Assembly (NCBI GenBank): GCA_016210745.1
Contig: JACQTO010000110.1
Coordinates: 1-52,505, forward strand
Direction: 5' to 3'
DNA: 52,505 nucleotides
DNA from: Betaproteobacteria bacterium
GTDB lineage: Bacteria > Pseudomonadota > Gammaproteobacteria > Burkholderiales > SG8-39
Notes under the pieces: model-generated
What the model was told of the DNA's origin: nothing
Database searches by the model: none
Seen by the model: only the letters and a program-made list of their open reading frames with translations
Program-made: the position numbers and the translations under genes
Part shown: positions 33,342 through 42,371 of the stretch, one piece after another
Layout of the letters: each line of letters starts with the position of its first letter
How positions within the stretch are numbered: the stretch's first letter is position 1

Positions 33342-34303
33342 TTGAGGCCGGCGATCAATTCGCGCATGTCTGCCGGAAGCGGTGATTCGAAAGAAACTTC
33401 GGCGCGACTCACCGGGTGGATGAAACTCAGGCGCGCTGCATGCAGCGCCTGGCGCCCAAAAGCCGCGAGGGCGGGCGCCGCGGCCGGCCGCCGGGTGAGT
33501 CGATAAACGGGATCGCCCACCAGAGGATGGCCCAGCGAGTGCATGTGCACGCGGATCTGGTGCGTGCGGCCGGTGGCAAGACTGCACTCGAGCAGCGTGG
33601 CTTGTGCAAAACGGCGCAGCACGCGGTAGCCGGTGCGCGCCGGTTTGCCCGCGGGGACCACCGCCATCTTGATGCGGCTGCGCGGATCGCGTCCGATCGG
33701 CTTCTCCACGATGCCTTCCCGTTCGACGCCGCCGTATGCCAAAGCCAGATAAACGCGGGCCACCGTGCGTTCCTGGAGTTGGCGCACCAAATCGGTGTGC
33801 GCCGGCAGGCTTTTCGCAACCACCAGCAAACCGCTGGTGTCCTTGTCCAGCCGGTGAACGATGCCGGCACGCGGAATGGCCGCAAGCCCGGGCTCGTGGT
33901 GCAGGAGCGCGTTCAGCATCGTGCCCTGCCAATTGCCGCTGCCCGGATGCACCACCAGTCCCGCAGGCTTGTCGAGAACCAGGATCGCCTCGTCCTCATA
34001 GAGGATATTCAGGTCGATCGCCTCGGCGCGGGCGGCCGTTGCCGAGGGCTCGGGCTGCGCCAGCACGCTCACCCGCTCGCCGCCCCAGACGCGCTCGCTC
34101 GGCTTGGCCGTTCGCGCGTCGAGCCGGATGTAGCCCTGGCGCAACCAGGCCACAAGCCGGCTGCGCGAGTGTTCCGGGAACATGCGCGCCAAGGCCTGGT
34201 CGAGCCGCTGGCCGGCGAGATCCGGCGGCACAGTCTGGAGAACGGGATGGCCGTCCGGCGCGATATAATCGCCAGCCTGTTCTTTCACTGCCGAACCATT
34301 CAT
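33338..34303 (-). CDS. rluD: 23S rRNA pseudouridine(1911/1915/1917) synthase RluD
   Basis: 321 residues. N-terminal S4-like domain (LAGQRLDQALARMFPEHSRSRLVAWLRQGYIRLD), then the RluA-type catalytic core with HRLDKDTSGLLVVAK, whose Asp is the nucleophile, and ATGRTHQIRVHMHSLGHPLVGDPVY. Modifies helix 69 of 23S rRNA. Start: the ATG at 34303 shares the bases CATG with the bamD start on the other strand; an ATG at 34327 with AGGAGC upstream would add eight residues and overlap bamD by 26 bases. Operon with pgeF. Confidence 0.95.
   Translation of the reverse strand: MNGSAVKEQAGDYIAPDGHPVLQTVPPDLAGQRLDQALARMFPEHSRSRLVAWLRQGYIRLDARTAKPSERVWGGERVSVLAQPEPSATAARAEAIDLNILYEDEAILVLDKPAGLVVHPGSGNWQGTMLNALLHHEPGLAAIPRAGIVHRLDKDTSGLLVVAKSLPAHTDLVRQLQERTVARVYLALAYGGVEREGIVEKPIGRDPRSRIKMAVVPAGKPARTGYRVLRRFAQATLLECSLATGRTHQIRVHMHSLGHPLVGDPVYRLTRRPAAAPALAAFGRQALHAARLSFIHPVSRAEVSFESPLPADMRELIAGLK
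34264..34269 (+). promoter_or_regulatory. Probable -10 box for bamD inside rluD
   Basis: A perfect TATAAT at 34264-34269 would start transcription near 34276, giving a leader of about 26 bases before the bamD ATG at 34302. It lies within the rluD reading frame on the other strand. A convincing -35 box was not found. Confidence 0.4.
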
Positions 34304-35087
34304 GAAACGTAGTGTAGCTTTATTCATATTGCTCCTGCTCGCCGGCTGCGGCATCTTTGGCGAAAAAGACGATCCTACCGTGGGCTGGTCGGCCAACAAG
34401 CTCTACAGTGAAGCCAAGGACGAATTGCAGAGCGGCAACTACGAACTGGCGATCAAGTATTACGAGACCCTGGAATCGCGCTATCCGTTCGGCCGCTTTG
34501 CCCAGCAGGCGCAGATGGAGGTTGCCTACGCCTATTACAAGCAGGGCGAAACGACCTCGGCGATCGCCGCCGCCGACCGATTCATCAAGCTGCATCCCCA
34601 CCACCCGAACGTCGATTACGTCTTGTACCTGAAGGGGATCATCTGGTTCAACGAGGATCTGGGTCTTCTCGGCAAGCTTGCGAACCAGGACCCGAGCGAG
34701 CGCGACCCCAAGGCGGCGCGGGATTCCTTCGATGCGTTCAAGGATCTGGCCACGCGTTTTCCGGACAGCAAATACACCCCAGACGGCGTGGCGCGGATGA
34801 AGTATCTGGTGAACGCGATGGCGGCCCACGAAGTGCACGTCGCGCGCTACTACATGAGGCGCACCGCATACATCGCCGCCGCCAACCGCGCCCAATACGC
34901 GGTGCAATATTATCCGGACTCCCCCGCAACCGAGGAAGCGCTTTACATCATGGTGAAGGCCTACGATGCGCTCGGCATGGCCGATCTGCGCAACGACGCC
35001 GAGCGTGTGATGCGCAAGAACTTCCCCGATAGTCCCTACTACCGGGGCGCCCAGGAGAAGCAAAGTCCCTGGTGGAAGCTCTGGTGA
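34302..35087 (+). CDS. bamD: Outer membrane protein assembly factor BamD (ComL)
   Basis: 261 residues. Lipobox LLLAGC with lipid Cys16; five TPR-like helical repeats follow (YSEAKDELQSGNYELAIKYYETLESRYPFG, then EVAYAYYKQGETTSAIAAADRFIKLHP and so on), with the family segment HPNVDYVLYLKGI. Essential member of the Bam complex that folds beta-barrel proteins, anchored to the inner leaflet of the outer membrane. Divergent from rluD with overlapping start codons. Followed by palindromic repeat A copy 2. Confidence 0.96.
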   Translation: MKRSVALFILLLLAGCGIFGEKDDPTVGWSANKLYSEAKDELQSGNYELAIKYYETLESRYPFGRFAQQAQMEVAYAYYKQGETTSAIAAADRFIKLHPHHPNVDYVLYLKGIIWFNEDLGLLGKLANQDPSERDPKAARDSFDAFKDLATRFPDSKYTPDGVARMKYLVNAMAAHEVHVARYYMRRTAYIAAANRAQYAVQYYPDSPATEEALYIMVKAYDALGMADLRNDAERVMRKNFPDSPYYRGAQEKQSPWWKLW

Positions 35088-35104
35088 AGCGGACGCTGAA
35101 CGCC

Positions 35105-35241
35105 TGAGCCGGACCAGTCGGAACCAGTGAAGCTGGTTTTGCTGTTGATCAATCTCCGCTTTTCGTGCAGTTGCACGCAACTGCACGAAAAGCGGAGACG
35201 AGTTTAGAAGCCAAATCTTCGCCAACTCTGCCAACAGTACG
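35105..35241 (+). repeat. Palindromic repeat family A, copy 2
   Basis: Head AGCCGGACCAGTCGGAACCA and AAGCTGGTTTTGCTG, hairpin with perfect 20-base arms at 35154-35173 and 35178-35197 (loop CACG), tail AGAAGCCAAATCTTCGCCAA. The stem reads CTCCGCTTTTCGTGCAGTTG. Fills the gap between the convergent bamD and dinG genes, starting 18 bases after the bamD stop. Confidence 0.88.
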
Positions 35242-35266
35242 CTTGTAAGAGAGACTGAGGTTCGCC

Positions 35267-37288
35267 TCACTCGCCCAGGCGCGAGCGTTCCCTCGCCCCG
35301 CTTGCGGGCAGAGGGCCGGAATGCGGGGAAAGCGTCCCGGCAAAGAAATCCAGGACTTCGCGCTGCAGGCGTGTGAGGCGCATCGGCGGCAGACTCGGCA
35401 GGATCCGGCGACCGTAGCTTCGCGAGAACAATCGCGTGTCGCAGATCATCAGCACGCCGCGATCGTTTTCGTCGCGGATCAGACGGCCGGCGCCCTGCTT
35501 GAGCGCAATCACCGATTGCGGCAACTGATATTCCATGAAGGGATTGCGGCCCTCCCCTTCCAAGCGCTCCAGCCGCGCCTGAAGCACAGGATCGTCCGGG
35601 GGGGCGAACGGCAGCTTGTCGATCACGACCAGCGACAAGGCCTCGCCGCGCACGTCCACGCCCTCCCAGAAGCTGCTCGATCCGATCAGCACCGCGTTGC
35701 CGAGCCGGCGAAAGCGCTCCAGCAGTTCCGTTCGCGAGCCCTCGCCCTGAAGCAGCAGCGGGAATTCCAGCCCTTCGCGCGCCAACGCTTCGCGCAGCAA
35801 CTGATGCGCAAGGCGCATGCCGCGCAAAGTCGTGAACAGGAGAAAGGCACGGCCGCCGCTGGCGCGAACCACCGGCAGAACGCTTTCGACCACGGCCCGC
35901 GTATGCTCGACGCTGTTGGGCTCGGGCAGACCGCGCGGCACGTAGAGGAGCGCGTGATTGGCGTAATCGAACGGGCTTTGCCAGCAGGCGGTGCGCGCCC
36001 CGTCCAGACCCATTTCGCCGCAGTAATGGCCGAAATCTCCGCCGACGGCGAGCGTGGCGGAGGTGAAGATCCACGCCCGCGGCCGGCCCTCGAGTTCACG
36101 GCGGAAAATACCGGCCACGGAAAGCGGCGTCGCATGCAATTGCAGCGTGTGCATGAATACTTCGGCCCAACGCACCAGTCCGTCGCCTCCCTCGCCGCGC
36201 CACCGGCTCAAGCGATCGAGCAGATCGGCGCTTCGACGGCCAAGCTGCGCCAGTTCTTCTGAGCGTTCGGCAACTCCCTGCAGCGTGTCGCTCGCCTCCT
36301 TCAGCGCCGACTCCACCTCGGCGAGCGCCGGAGCGAACTCGCGCCGGCTGCGCACCTGATGCATTGCAAGCCTTGCTGCATCGTGCGGAAGAGCGAGGCG
36401 CAGGTCGCGCGCAGCCTTATCCAATCGCGTCGCCACGCGCGCGAGTTCGGGCATGTCGCCCGCGCTCACCGCGGCTTCTACACGCAGGTCGCGGGCCAGC
36501 TCGATCAATTGCGCGGTGGAGATGGTCTCGCCGAAAAAGAGCGAGGCCGTTTGCGGCAACTGGTGCGCCTCGTCGAAGATCACCGTGTTGCACGCAGGAA
36601 GCAGCTCGGCCACGCCCTCGTCCTTCAACATCAAGTCGGCAAAAAACAGATGATGGTTGACGACCACCACATCTGCAGCCAGCGCCTCGCGGCGCGCGGC
36701 CATGACAAAACAATCGTCATAGCGGCCGCAGTGCTGGCCGAGGCAGTTCTCGCGCGTCGATGTCGCCAGCGCCCACGCCGCGGAGTCCTCGGGAACCTCG
36801 CCGAGTTCGCTGCGGTCGCCACGCCGGCTGGTGCGCGCAAAACGTGCAATGCGCTGCAGATCGGCGGCATCCTCGCGGCGCTCCAGCCGCCCTTCGCCGA
36901 GGCCGCGCGCCAGGTGATGGTGGCAAACGTAATTCGCGCGTCCTTTCAGGAGCGCCGTGGTCACGGGCACGCCGAGCGCCTCGCGCGCAAGCGGCAGGTC
37001 GCGGTGGAATAGCTGATCCTGCAGCGTCTTGGTGCCGGTGGAGATGACGACCTTGCCCCCGGATAGCAGCGCCGGGACGAGATACGCGACGGTCTTGCCG
37101 GTTCCCGTGCCGGCCTCGCACACCAGAGTCGAAATTTCCCGGATCGCCCGCGCGACCGCGAGTCCCATTTCGATTTGCTGCGGCCGGACGCGATAAGCGG
37201 GGATCATCCGCGACAGCGTTCCGTCGGCGCCGAACACGCCGCTGATTACGTCATCGCTCGCAGCGGCGTCCCTATTTGATTTCTTCAA
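35267..37288 (-). CDS. ATP-dependent DNA helicase, DinG/YoaA (XPD-like)
   Basis: 673 residues, superfamily 2 helicase. Walker A GTGTGKT around residues 60-66, DEAH box at 239-242, and four Cys at 122, 182, 187 and 193 that match the [4Fe-4S] cluster of XPD/DinG helicases. C-terminal motifs: FTSATLAVGG, SSSFWEGVDVRG and the QGAGRLIRDENDRGVL motif VI. Unwinds DNA 5' to 3' in repair and replication restart. The start codon is TTG at 37288, overlapping the end of the small ORF upstream; the conserved N-terminus GVFGADGTLSRMIPAYRVR argues against the internal ATG. Confidence 0.94.
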   Translation of the reverse strand: MKKSNRDAAASDDVISGVFGADGTLSRMIPAYRVRPQQIEMGLAVARAIREISTLVCEAGTGTGKTVAYLVPALLSGGKVVISTGTKTLQDQLFHRDLPLAREALGVPVTTALLKGRANYVCHHHLARGLGEGRLERREDAADLQRIARFARTSRRGDRSELGEVPEDSAAWALATSTRENCLGQHCGRYDDCFVMAARREALAADVVVVNHHLFFADLMLKDEGVAELLPACNTVIFDEAHQLPQTASLFFGETISTAQLIELARDLRVEAAVSAGDMPELARVATRLDKAARDLRLALPHDAARLAMHQVRSRREFAPALAEVESALKEASDTLQGVAERSEELAQLGRRSADLLDRLSRWRGEGGDGLVRWAEVFMHTLQLHATPLSVAGIFRRELEGRPRAWIFTSATLAVGGDFGHYCGEMGLDGARTACWQSPFDYANHALLYVPRGLPEPNSVEHTRAVVESVLPVVRASGGRAFLLFTTLRGMRLAHQLLREALAREGLEFPLLLQGEGSRTELLERFRRLGNAVLIGSSSFWEGVDVRGEALSLVVIDKLPFAPPDDPVLQARLERLEGEGRNPFMEYQLPQSVIALKQGAGRLIRDENDRGVLMICDTRLFSRSYGRRILPSLPPMRLTRLQREVLDFFAGTLSPHSGPLPASGARERSRLGE

Positions 37289-37467
37289 CCTTCACCCAGA
37301 CGCGACGGTTGTCCTGGCGCAACACGACGGTGCCGGCCGGCAGGCCCTAGCTCCGGCGCGATTCGTCCGACCGAACGATGCTTGAGCGGCACGACTTCCG
37401 CCTCCGCGCGCGCAGGCAAGACGCGCAGCGGGATCACCAGAAGCAGCAGTTTTCTTGGCCAATTCAT
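37272..37467 (-). pseudogene. Frameshifted small exported protein upstream of the helicase
   Basis: An N-terminal signal (MNWPRKLLLLVIPLRVLPARAEA) and EVVPLKHRSVGRIAPELGPAG are in one frame; LPAGTVVLRQDNRRVWVKVEEIK with its stop is in another, joined near base 37350. EVVPLKHRS recalls the start of secretin N-domains, so the whole would be a small periplasmic secretin-like protein of about 63 residues. A one-base indel or an assembly error would explain it. Its end overlaps the TTG start of the helicase, suggesting that the two were translationally coupled. Confidence 0.5.
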
Positions 37468-37579
37468 GTTTTCGGGTTGGGCACTCGCCCTATCAACACT
37501 GTAACGCGCTAGCCCTCATCGGGACTACGGCATGTTGGCATGGCTTTACTTCTGCCTGATTTTCTCCTAAATTACTTCA

Positions 37580-38185
37580 ATGGCAAGAGCCAATCAATTG
37601 ATTTTTTTCTGTTTCGTCCCGGTAATCGTAGGTGGGTGCGCGAGTGTTCCCCCTTCTACCGATCCGCTGCCGGCCATCGAAGCGAGCAAAACCGATCGGC
37701 TCGCGGCACCGGCGCCCGGCGCGCCGGCTTCGCCCGCGACGGCACCCTCGCCCCATTCCGCGGATCTGCTTTTTCAGGCAATCGCCACGGCCGGGGTCGA
37801 TTACCGCAATGGGGGTCGCAACCATCAAACGGGATTCGATTGCAGCGGACTGGTCGCCTTTGTCTTTCGCGAGGCCTACGGGCTTGATCTGCCGCACAAC
37901 TCCAAAGCCCAGAGCGCGTACGGCGACGCGGTCGATGCGCAGGATCTGCAGGCCGGCGACCTGGTGTTCTTCAACACCCAGCGCACGCCCTATTCGCACG
38001 TGGGCATCTACCTGGGCGAAGGCAAGTTCATTCACGCGCCGCGCACCGGGGCCGCGGTACGCACCGATAACCTGCGTGCGCGCTACTGGAGCACGCGCTT
38101 TGACGGCGCCCGGAGAATCGTTCCGGCGGTCGTCGCCGTCGATTATTCCGCGCCGCCGAAGAAGCCTGTCGTCACTTATCCCTGA
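37580..38185 (+). CDS. NlpC/P60 family peptidoglycan hydrolase, lipoprotein
   Basis: 201 residues. Lipobox VIVGGC with Cys20, a Pro/Ala linker to about residue 60, then the NlpC/P60 domain with catalytic Cys88 (GFDCSGLVAFVF), His140 (YSHVGIYLG) and His152 (FIHAPRTG). Cleaves the D-Glu to diamino acid bond in peptidoglycan peptides from the outer membrane side. Similar in layout to Spr/MepS. No operon partner. Confidence 0.94.
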   Translation: MARANQLIFFCFVPVIVGGCASVPPSTDPLPAIEASKTDRLAAPAPGAPASPATAPSPHSADLLFQAIATAGVDYRNGGRNHQTGFDCSGLVAFVFREAYGLDLPHNSKAQSAYGDAVDAQDLQAGDLVFFNTQRTPYSHVGIYLGEGKFIHAPRTGAAVRTDNLRARYWSTRFDGARRIVPAVVAVDYSAPPKKPVVTYP

Positions 38186-38300
38186 GCCGGCCTGGACCAA
38201 CGGTCAGTCAGCCGACAGCGGCCTTGCGCGCTGCGCGCGCCAACCGGGTTTTCAGCACGGATAACGGCACGGACGGACAGGCATTTCCATATGAGATCGC

Positions 38301-38365
38301 GTGCACGGATGGCTTCTTCATCCGTGCACAATCGCCAATCCGCGCGGACGGCTTTTCGTCCGCGC
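38301..38365. repeat. Pair of related perfect hairpins
   Basis: GTGCACGGATG/CATCCGTGCAC at 38301-38329 (loop GCTTCTT) and GCGCGGACG/CGTCCGCGC at 38342-38365 (loop GCTTTT). The tops GGATG..CATCC and GGACG..CGTCC differ by a compensated T-A to C-G change. They lie between the convergent NlpC and patatin genes. Confidence 0.7.
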
Positions 38366-38391
38366 AACGTCGCGGAAGCCAAATTAAGTGG

Positions 38392-39252
38392 CTAACGACG
38401 CACTCTCGCGACCAGCCCCGGGAGAATCGCGGCAGCGGCCCGCTCCCCCTCCAGTATCGCCCGGTGTTTTGCCTGAAAATCCGCTTCGCCGATACCATCG
38501 ACATTGGGCCGGATCACAAAATCGGCCTGCGGCAGTTCATGGCTTGCAATGCGCTGGCTCATGATGTTTACGGCCTGCAGCAGAACATCGACTGCGCTCG
38601 CGGTGGCGGCAAATTGCGGCCGGCTCGATATGTCGACCGCGATGACGATGTCGGCCCCCAGGCTGCGCGCGACGCGCACCGGCACCGGACTCACCAGAGC
38701 GCCATCGACGTAATCGCGGCCGTTGATCCGCACCGGTTGAAACAGACCCGGAACGCTGCTCGAAGCGCGCACTGCCATGCCGGTGTCGCCGGTGCGAAAC
38801 ACCACTTCCTCGCCGGACTGCAAATCGGTGACGACGATCGCGAGCGTCTTCATCAGCTTTTCGATCGGCCTATGGGAAAGCGTCGAATTGACGTAATTCT
38901 GAAGCGCCTCGCCTTTGATCACGCCGCGGTCGGGCAGGGACCAGTCGCTGATGGTGGTGTCGTTCATCGCCAATGCCAAACGCTGCAGCTCGTAACCGCT
39001 GTAGCCGCCTGCATACAGCGCCCCGACAAGGCTCCCGGCACTGCTGCCGACAATGATGTCCGGGCGAATTCCCTGAGCCTCGAGCGCCTTGATCACGCCG
39101 ACGTGGGCAAACCCACGCGCGGCGCCGCCACCGAGCGCAAGCGCGATGCGCGGCGGCGCGGCGGGATTGGCGACTGCCTGGATCCTGGGCGCCGTGGTGC
39201 AGCCGGCGGCAAAGATCAGTGTGCAAACCAGAAGAAAAGCGCGGACAGTCAC
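38392..39252 (-). CDS. Patatin-like phospholipase lipoprotein (RssA-like)
   Basis: 286 residues from a GTG at 39252. Lipobox IFAAGC with Cys18. Patatin domain: oxyanion loop ALGGGAARGFAHVGV near residue 40, nucleophile elbow GSSAGS near 71, and the dyad Asp in DYVDGALVSPVPV near 188. Serine lipid hydrolase, anchored in the membrane. The start is uncertain because the open frame reaches 39369 through part of palindromic repeat A copy 3; the GTG gives a proper lipoprotein signal, while upstream residues are unlike a signal peptide. Confidence 0.9.
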   Translation of the reverse strand: MTVRAFLLVCTLIFAAGCTTAPRIQAVANPAAPPRIALALGGGAARGFAHVGVIKALEAQGIRPDIIVGSSAGSLVGALYAGGYSGYELQRLALAMNDTTISDWSLPDRGVIKGEALQNYVNSTLSHRPIEKLMKTLAIVVTDLQSGEEVVFRTGDTGMAVRASSSVPGLFQPVRINGRDYVDGALVSPVPVRVARSLGADIVIAVDISSRPQFAATASAVDVLLQAVNIMSQRIASHELPQADFVIRPNVDGIGEADFQAKHRAILEGERAAAAILPGLVARVRR

Positions 39253-39350
39253 CGGAATTCCGAAGGTCAGAAAGTTGAATTGCACGTTGCGGGGACCGGA
39301 TTGTAGCGGAACTATGCCGCGTGCCCCAGGCAGGCGCCGGCGGAAACGGC

Positions 39351-39455
39351 GCATTTTGCCTTTTATCAATCTCGTGTTTTCGCGCAGTTGCGACTTCGCA
39401 ACTGCGCGAAAACACGAGACCTATACGCCAAATCCTCCGTCGGAGGCGTCAACGG
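39351..39455 (+). repeat. Palindromic repeat family A, copy 3
   Basis: Short head (ATTTTGCCTTTTATCAAT), perfect 23-base arms at 39371-39393 and 39396-39418 with a 2-base loop, tail CGCCAAATCCTCCGTCGGAG. The stem contains TTTTCGCGCAGTTGCGA and ends CTCGTG/CACGAG, different from the other copies yet fully paired. Located between the divergent patatin and iron-binding protein genes. Confidence 0.85.
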
Positions 39456-39592
39456 CTTGACTGACCCTCAATAACTCAGTTCCCCAGGGAACTTGGCGTC
39501 CAATCCCCCTACTCGATGCAGGTATTCCAAATGAGAACGATTCGCATTAGAATGGCGCCTCCCATTCAATTCAACCGAGGAAAGTGAGGCTC

Positions 39593-40630
39593 ATGAAACC
39601 ATTTGCCGCCCGCGCCATCGCGGCGCCGCTGCTTTGCCTGGCAACCGCCCTTGGAAACCCTGCTCTGGCTCAGGACAAGGTACTGAATCTCTACACGGCG
39701 AGACACTACCAGACCGACGAGGCGCTCTATTCCGAGTTCAGCAAGCAGACCGGAATCCGCATCAACCGCATCGAAGGCGGAGAAGACGCCTTGTTCGAGC
39801 GCATCAAGAGCGAAGGGGCGAACAGCCCGGCCGACGTCTTCATCACCGTGGACATCGGCCGCCTTTGGCGTGCCGAGCAGGCCGGTATTTTCGCCAAGCT
39901 CGCTTCTCCCACGCTGGAGAAGCGCATTCCGCCGGCCTATCGGGACCCGAACGGCCAGTGGTTCGGGTTTTCCGCCCGGGCGCGCGTCATCGCCTACAAC
40001 AAGGCTGCGGTAAAGCCCGGCGAAATCAGGGACTATGAGGACCTTGCCGATCCGAAATGGAAAGGGCGCGTCTGCATCCGCTCCTCGAGCCATCCCTATA
40101 ATCTTTCCCTTGTCGGCAGCCTGATCGCTCACCACGGCGAAGCCTGGACCGAGCAATGGGTGCGAGCCCTGGCCAAGAATCTCGCCCGCGATCCCAAGGG
40201 CGGCGACACCGACCAGTTGAAGGCCGCCGCCGCCGGCGAATGCGATCTCGCCGTAGCCAATACGTATTACCTGATACGCCTGATGCGCTCGAACAAAGCG
40301 GAGGACAAGGCGGTGATTCAGAAGCTCGGCGTGGTCTTGCCCAACCAGCAGAACCGCGGCGTGCACATGAACATCTCCGGCGGCGGTGTGCTCAAGCACG
40401 CCCCGCACCGCGAGGCTGCGGTCAAGTTCCTCGAGTACCTTGCGAGCGACAAGGCCCAAGTCTATTTTGCCGACGGAAACAACGAGTGGCCGGTTGTGGC
40501 ATCGGTCAAGACCAACAACCCGCAGCTCGAGTCGCTGGGCGAATTAAAGGCAGACGCGATCAATGTCGGGGTGCTGGGGAAGAACCAGCCTGCGGCGCAG
40601 CGAATCGCCGACCGCGCCGGCTTCAAATAA
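39593..40630 (+). CDS. Fe(3+) ABC transporter periplasmic binding protein (FbpA/FutA family)
   Basis: 345 residues. Signal peptide ends near NPALAQ, mature part begins DKVLNLYTARHYQTDEALYSEF. Binding residues of the family are visible: Tyr in YTARHY, the NTYYLI Tyr pair that chelates iron, and PADVFITVDIGRLWRAEQAG. Carries ferric iron to the permease. A GTG at 39584 is an alternative start. The permease gene is convergent (ends at 40656) and the ATPase gene is divergent from that permease, so the three-gene system is split over two strands. Confidence 0.93.
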   Translation: MKPFAARAIAAPLLCLATALGNPALAQDKVLNLYTARHYQTDEALYSEFSKQTGIRINRIEGGEDALFERIKSEGANSPADVFITVDIGRLWRAEQAGIFAKLASPTLEKRIPPAYRDPNGQWFGFSARARVIAYNKAAVKPGEIRDYEDLADPKWKGRVCIRSSSHPYNLSLVGSLIAHHGEAWTEQWVRALAKNLARDPKGGDTDQLKAAAAGECDLAVANTYYLIRLMRSNKAEDKAVIQKLGVVLPNQQNRGVHMNISGGGVLKHAPHREAAVKFLEYLASDKAQVYFADGNNEWPVVASVKTNNPQLESLGELKADAINVGVLGKNQPAAQRIADRAGFK

Positions 40631-40644
40631 GAGAAAAGCCGTCC

Positions 40645-40676
40645 GGCCGCCGGTTTCAGTCTCCGCCCCGGCGGCC
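40645..40676. terminator. GC-rich hairpin between convergent iron transport genes
   Basis: GGCCGCCGG (40645-40653) pairs with CCGGCGGCC (40668-40676). It starts 15 bases after the binding protein stop and covers the last codons of the permease gene. No T-run. Confidence 0.35.
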
Positions 40677-42323
40677 GCCGGTGATCGCATAGGACAACAT
40701 AAAGAGCGGGATCAATCCGGCGGCGACGATCGCGAGCGACGCCGCAGCGGCCTCGGCGAGTCTTTCGTCCTTGGCCATGTTGTACGCCTGCACCGCGAGC
40801 GTATCGAAGTTGAATGGCCGCATCGCGAACGTCGCCGGCAACTCCTTCGTCACATCCACGAACACAATGAGGGCGGCGGTAAGCATACTGCCGCGCATGA
40901 TCGGAGCGTGCACCCGAAGCAGCGTCCACGCGGGCGTGGAGCCCAGGATGCGCGCCGCGTCATCCATGCTGGGCCTGATCTTGCCCAGCCCCGCATCGAC
41001 CGACTGCAGGGCGATGGCGAGAAACCGCACCAGGTAGGCATAGACGAGTGCCGCCACGCTGCCCGTGAACAACAGCCCCAAATTTATCCCGAACTGCAAC
41101 CGCAGCCAATCGGCGATCAGGTTGTCGAGCCGGCCGAGCGGCACCAAGATGCCCACTGCGATGACCGCCCCGGGAATGGCGTATCCGAGCGAAGCCGCCC
41201 GATTGGCAAACGCCACCCAAGGACTGCCCGAAAGGCGCGCCGCATAGGACATCATGATCGCCACCGGAACGGCGACCAGCGCGGCGATGCCCGCCAGCGT
41301 GAGGGTGTTCGCCGCAAGTTCGAAAAAGCGCGCGTTGAACGGGGACTCGGGCTCGGCGATCACGATCTGCAGCAGTATCCCGGCCGGAGCGATGAACCCC
41401 AGCAGCACCGGCAGCGCACAAACGCAGGTTGCGGCGAGGCCTTTGCCCCCGGTCAGCACCTGCAGCCGGCTCTGACCGTGCCCCGACATGCCGTAAAAAC
41501 GCGCGCTGCGCCGGTTCCATTGCTCGACCAGCAGTATGGCGGCGACAAACAGCATCAACACGGCGGATAACTGTGCGGCGGCGACGCTGTCGCCCATCGA
41601 CAGCCACGCGCGGAAAATCCCGGTCGTAAATGTCTGCACGGCGAAATACGAGACGGCGCCGTAGTCGGCCAGCGTTTCCATCAGCGCGAGCGACGCGCCG
41701 GCGGCGATCGCCGGTCTGGCAAGCGGCAGCGCCACGCGAAAAAAAGTGCCCCAAGCCCCGAGGCCGAGCAGTTTCCCCGCGTCCAGGAGGTTGTGCGATT
41801 GCTGCACGAAAGCCGCGCGCGCGAGCATGTAGACGTACGGATACAACACCATCGAGAAGACGACCACAGCCCCGCCGAGCGAGCGGATTTCCGGGAACCA
41901 GTACTCGCGCGCGCGCCAGCCCGTGATCTCGCGGATCCAGCTTTGCACCGGACCGGCAAACTGCAGCAGGTCGGTATAGGCATACGCGATCACATACGCG
42001 GGCACTGCGAGCGGCAGGATCAGCATCCATTCGAGCAGGCGCTGACCGGGGAACCGGTAGGTGGTGACCAGCCAGGCTGAAGGTACGCCGAGAATCAGCA
42101 CGCCGACGATGACGCCCAGAACGAGAATCGCGGTGCTGCGCAGATAATCCGGGAGCACGCTCGAGGCCAAGTGCGCCCACGCGCCCTCGCCCGTTGCAAA
42201 CACGTTGGCGACGATCACGGCCATTGGAACTAAAAAAAACACGGCGACTGCGATCGATACCGCTCCCAGTCGTCCGATGGGGCGGCGACGCTGGGCAGGT
42301 GCGGTCGATTGAACGGCGGACAT
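40656..42323 (-). CDS. Fe(3+) ABC transporter permease (FbpB family)
   Basis: 555 residues with about 12 membrane helices, two fused permease halves. Each half has an EAA-type loop: RAAFVQQSHNLLDAGKLLGLGAWGTFFRVALPLARPAI and MDDAARILGSTPAWTLLRVHAPIMRG. Inner-membrane channel for ferric iron, or a related metal or anion. ATG at 42323 was preferred to 42365 because the extra residues are not membrane-like; no clear ribosome binding site is seen for either. Divergent from the ATPase gene across about 100 bases. Confidence 0.94.
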   Translation of the reverse strand: MSAVQSTAPAQRRRPIGRLGAVSIAVAVFFLVPMAVIVANVFATGEGAWAHLASSVLPDYLRSTAILVLGVIVGVLILGVPSAWLVTTYRFPGQRLLEWMLILPLAVPAYVIAYAYTDLLQFAGPVQSWIREITGWRAREYWFPEIRSLGGAVVVFSMVLYPYVYMLARAAFVQQSHNLLDAGKLLGLGAWGTFFRVALPLARPAIAAGASLALMETLADYGAVSYFAVQTFTTGIFRAWLSMGDSVAAAQLSAVLMLFVAAILLVEQWNRRSARFYGMSGHGQSRLQVLTGGKGLAATCVCALPVLLGFIAPAGILLQIVIAEPESPFNARFFELAANTLTLAGIAALVAVPVAIMMSYAARLSGSPWVAFANRAASLGYAIPGAVIAVGILVPLGRLDNLIADWLRLQFGINLGLLFTGSVAALVYAYLVRFLAIALQSVDAGLGKIRPSMDDAARILGSTPAWTLLRVHAPIMRGSMLTAALIVFVDVTKELPATFAMRPFNFDTLAVQAYNMAKDERLAEAAAASLAIVAAGLIPLFMLSYAITGGRRGGD

Positions 42324-42371
42324 GAAGGAAATTGCGATTCGTCCCGGCGAAGCGTACCAGACCATCCGTTC

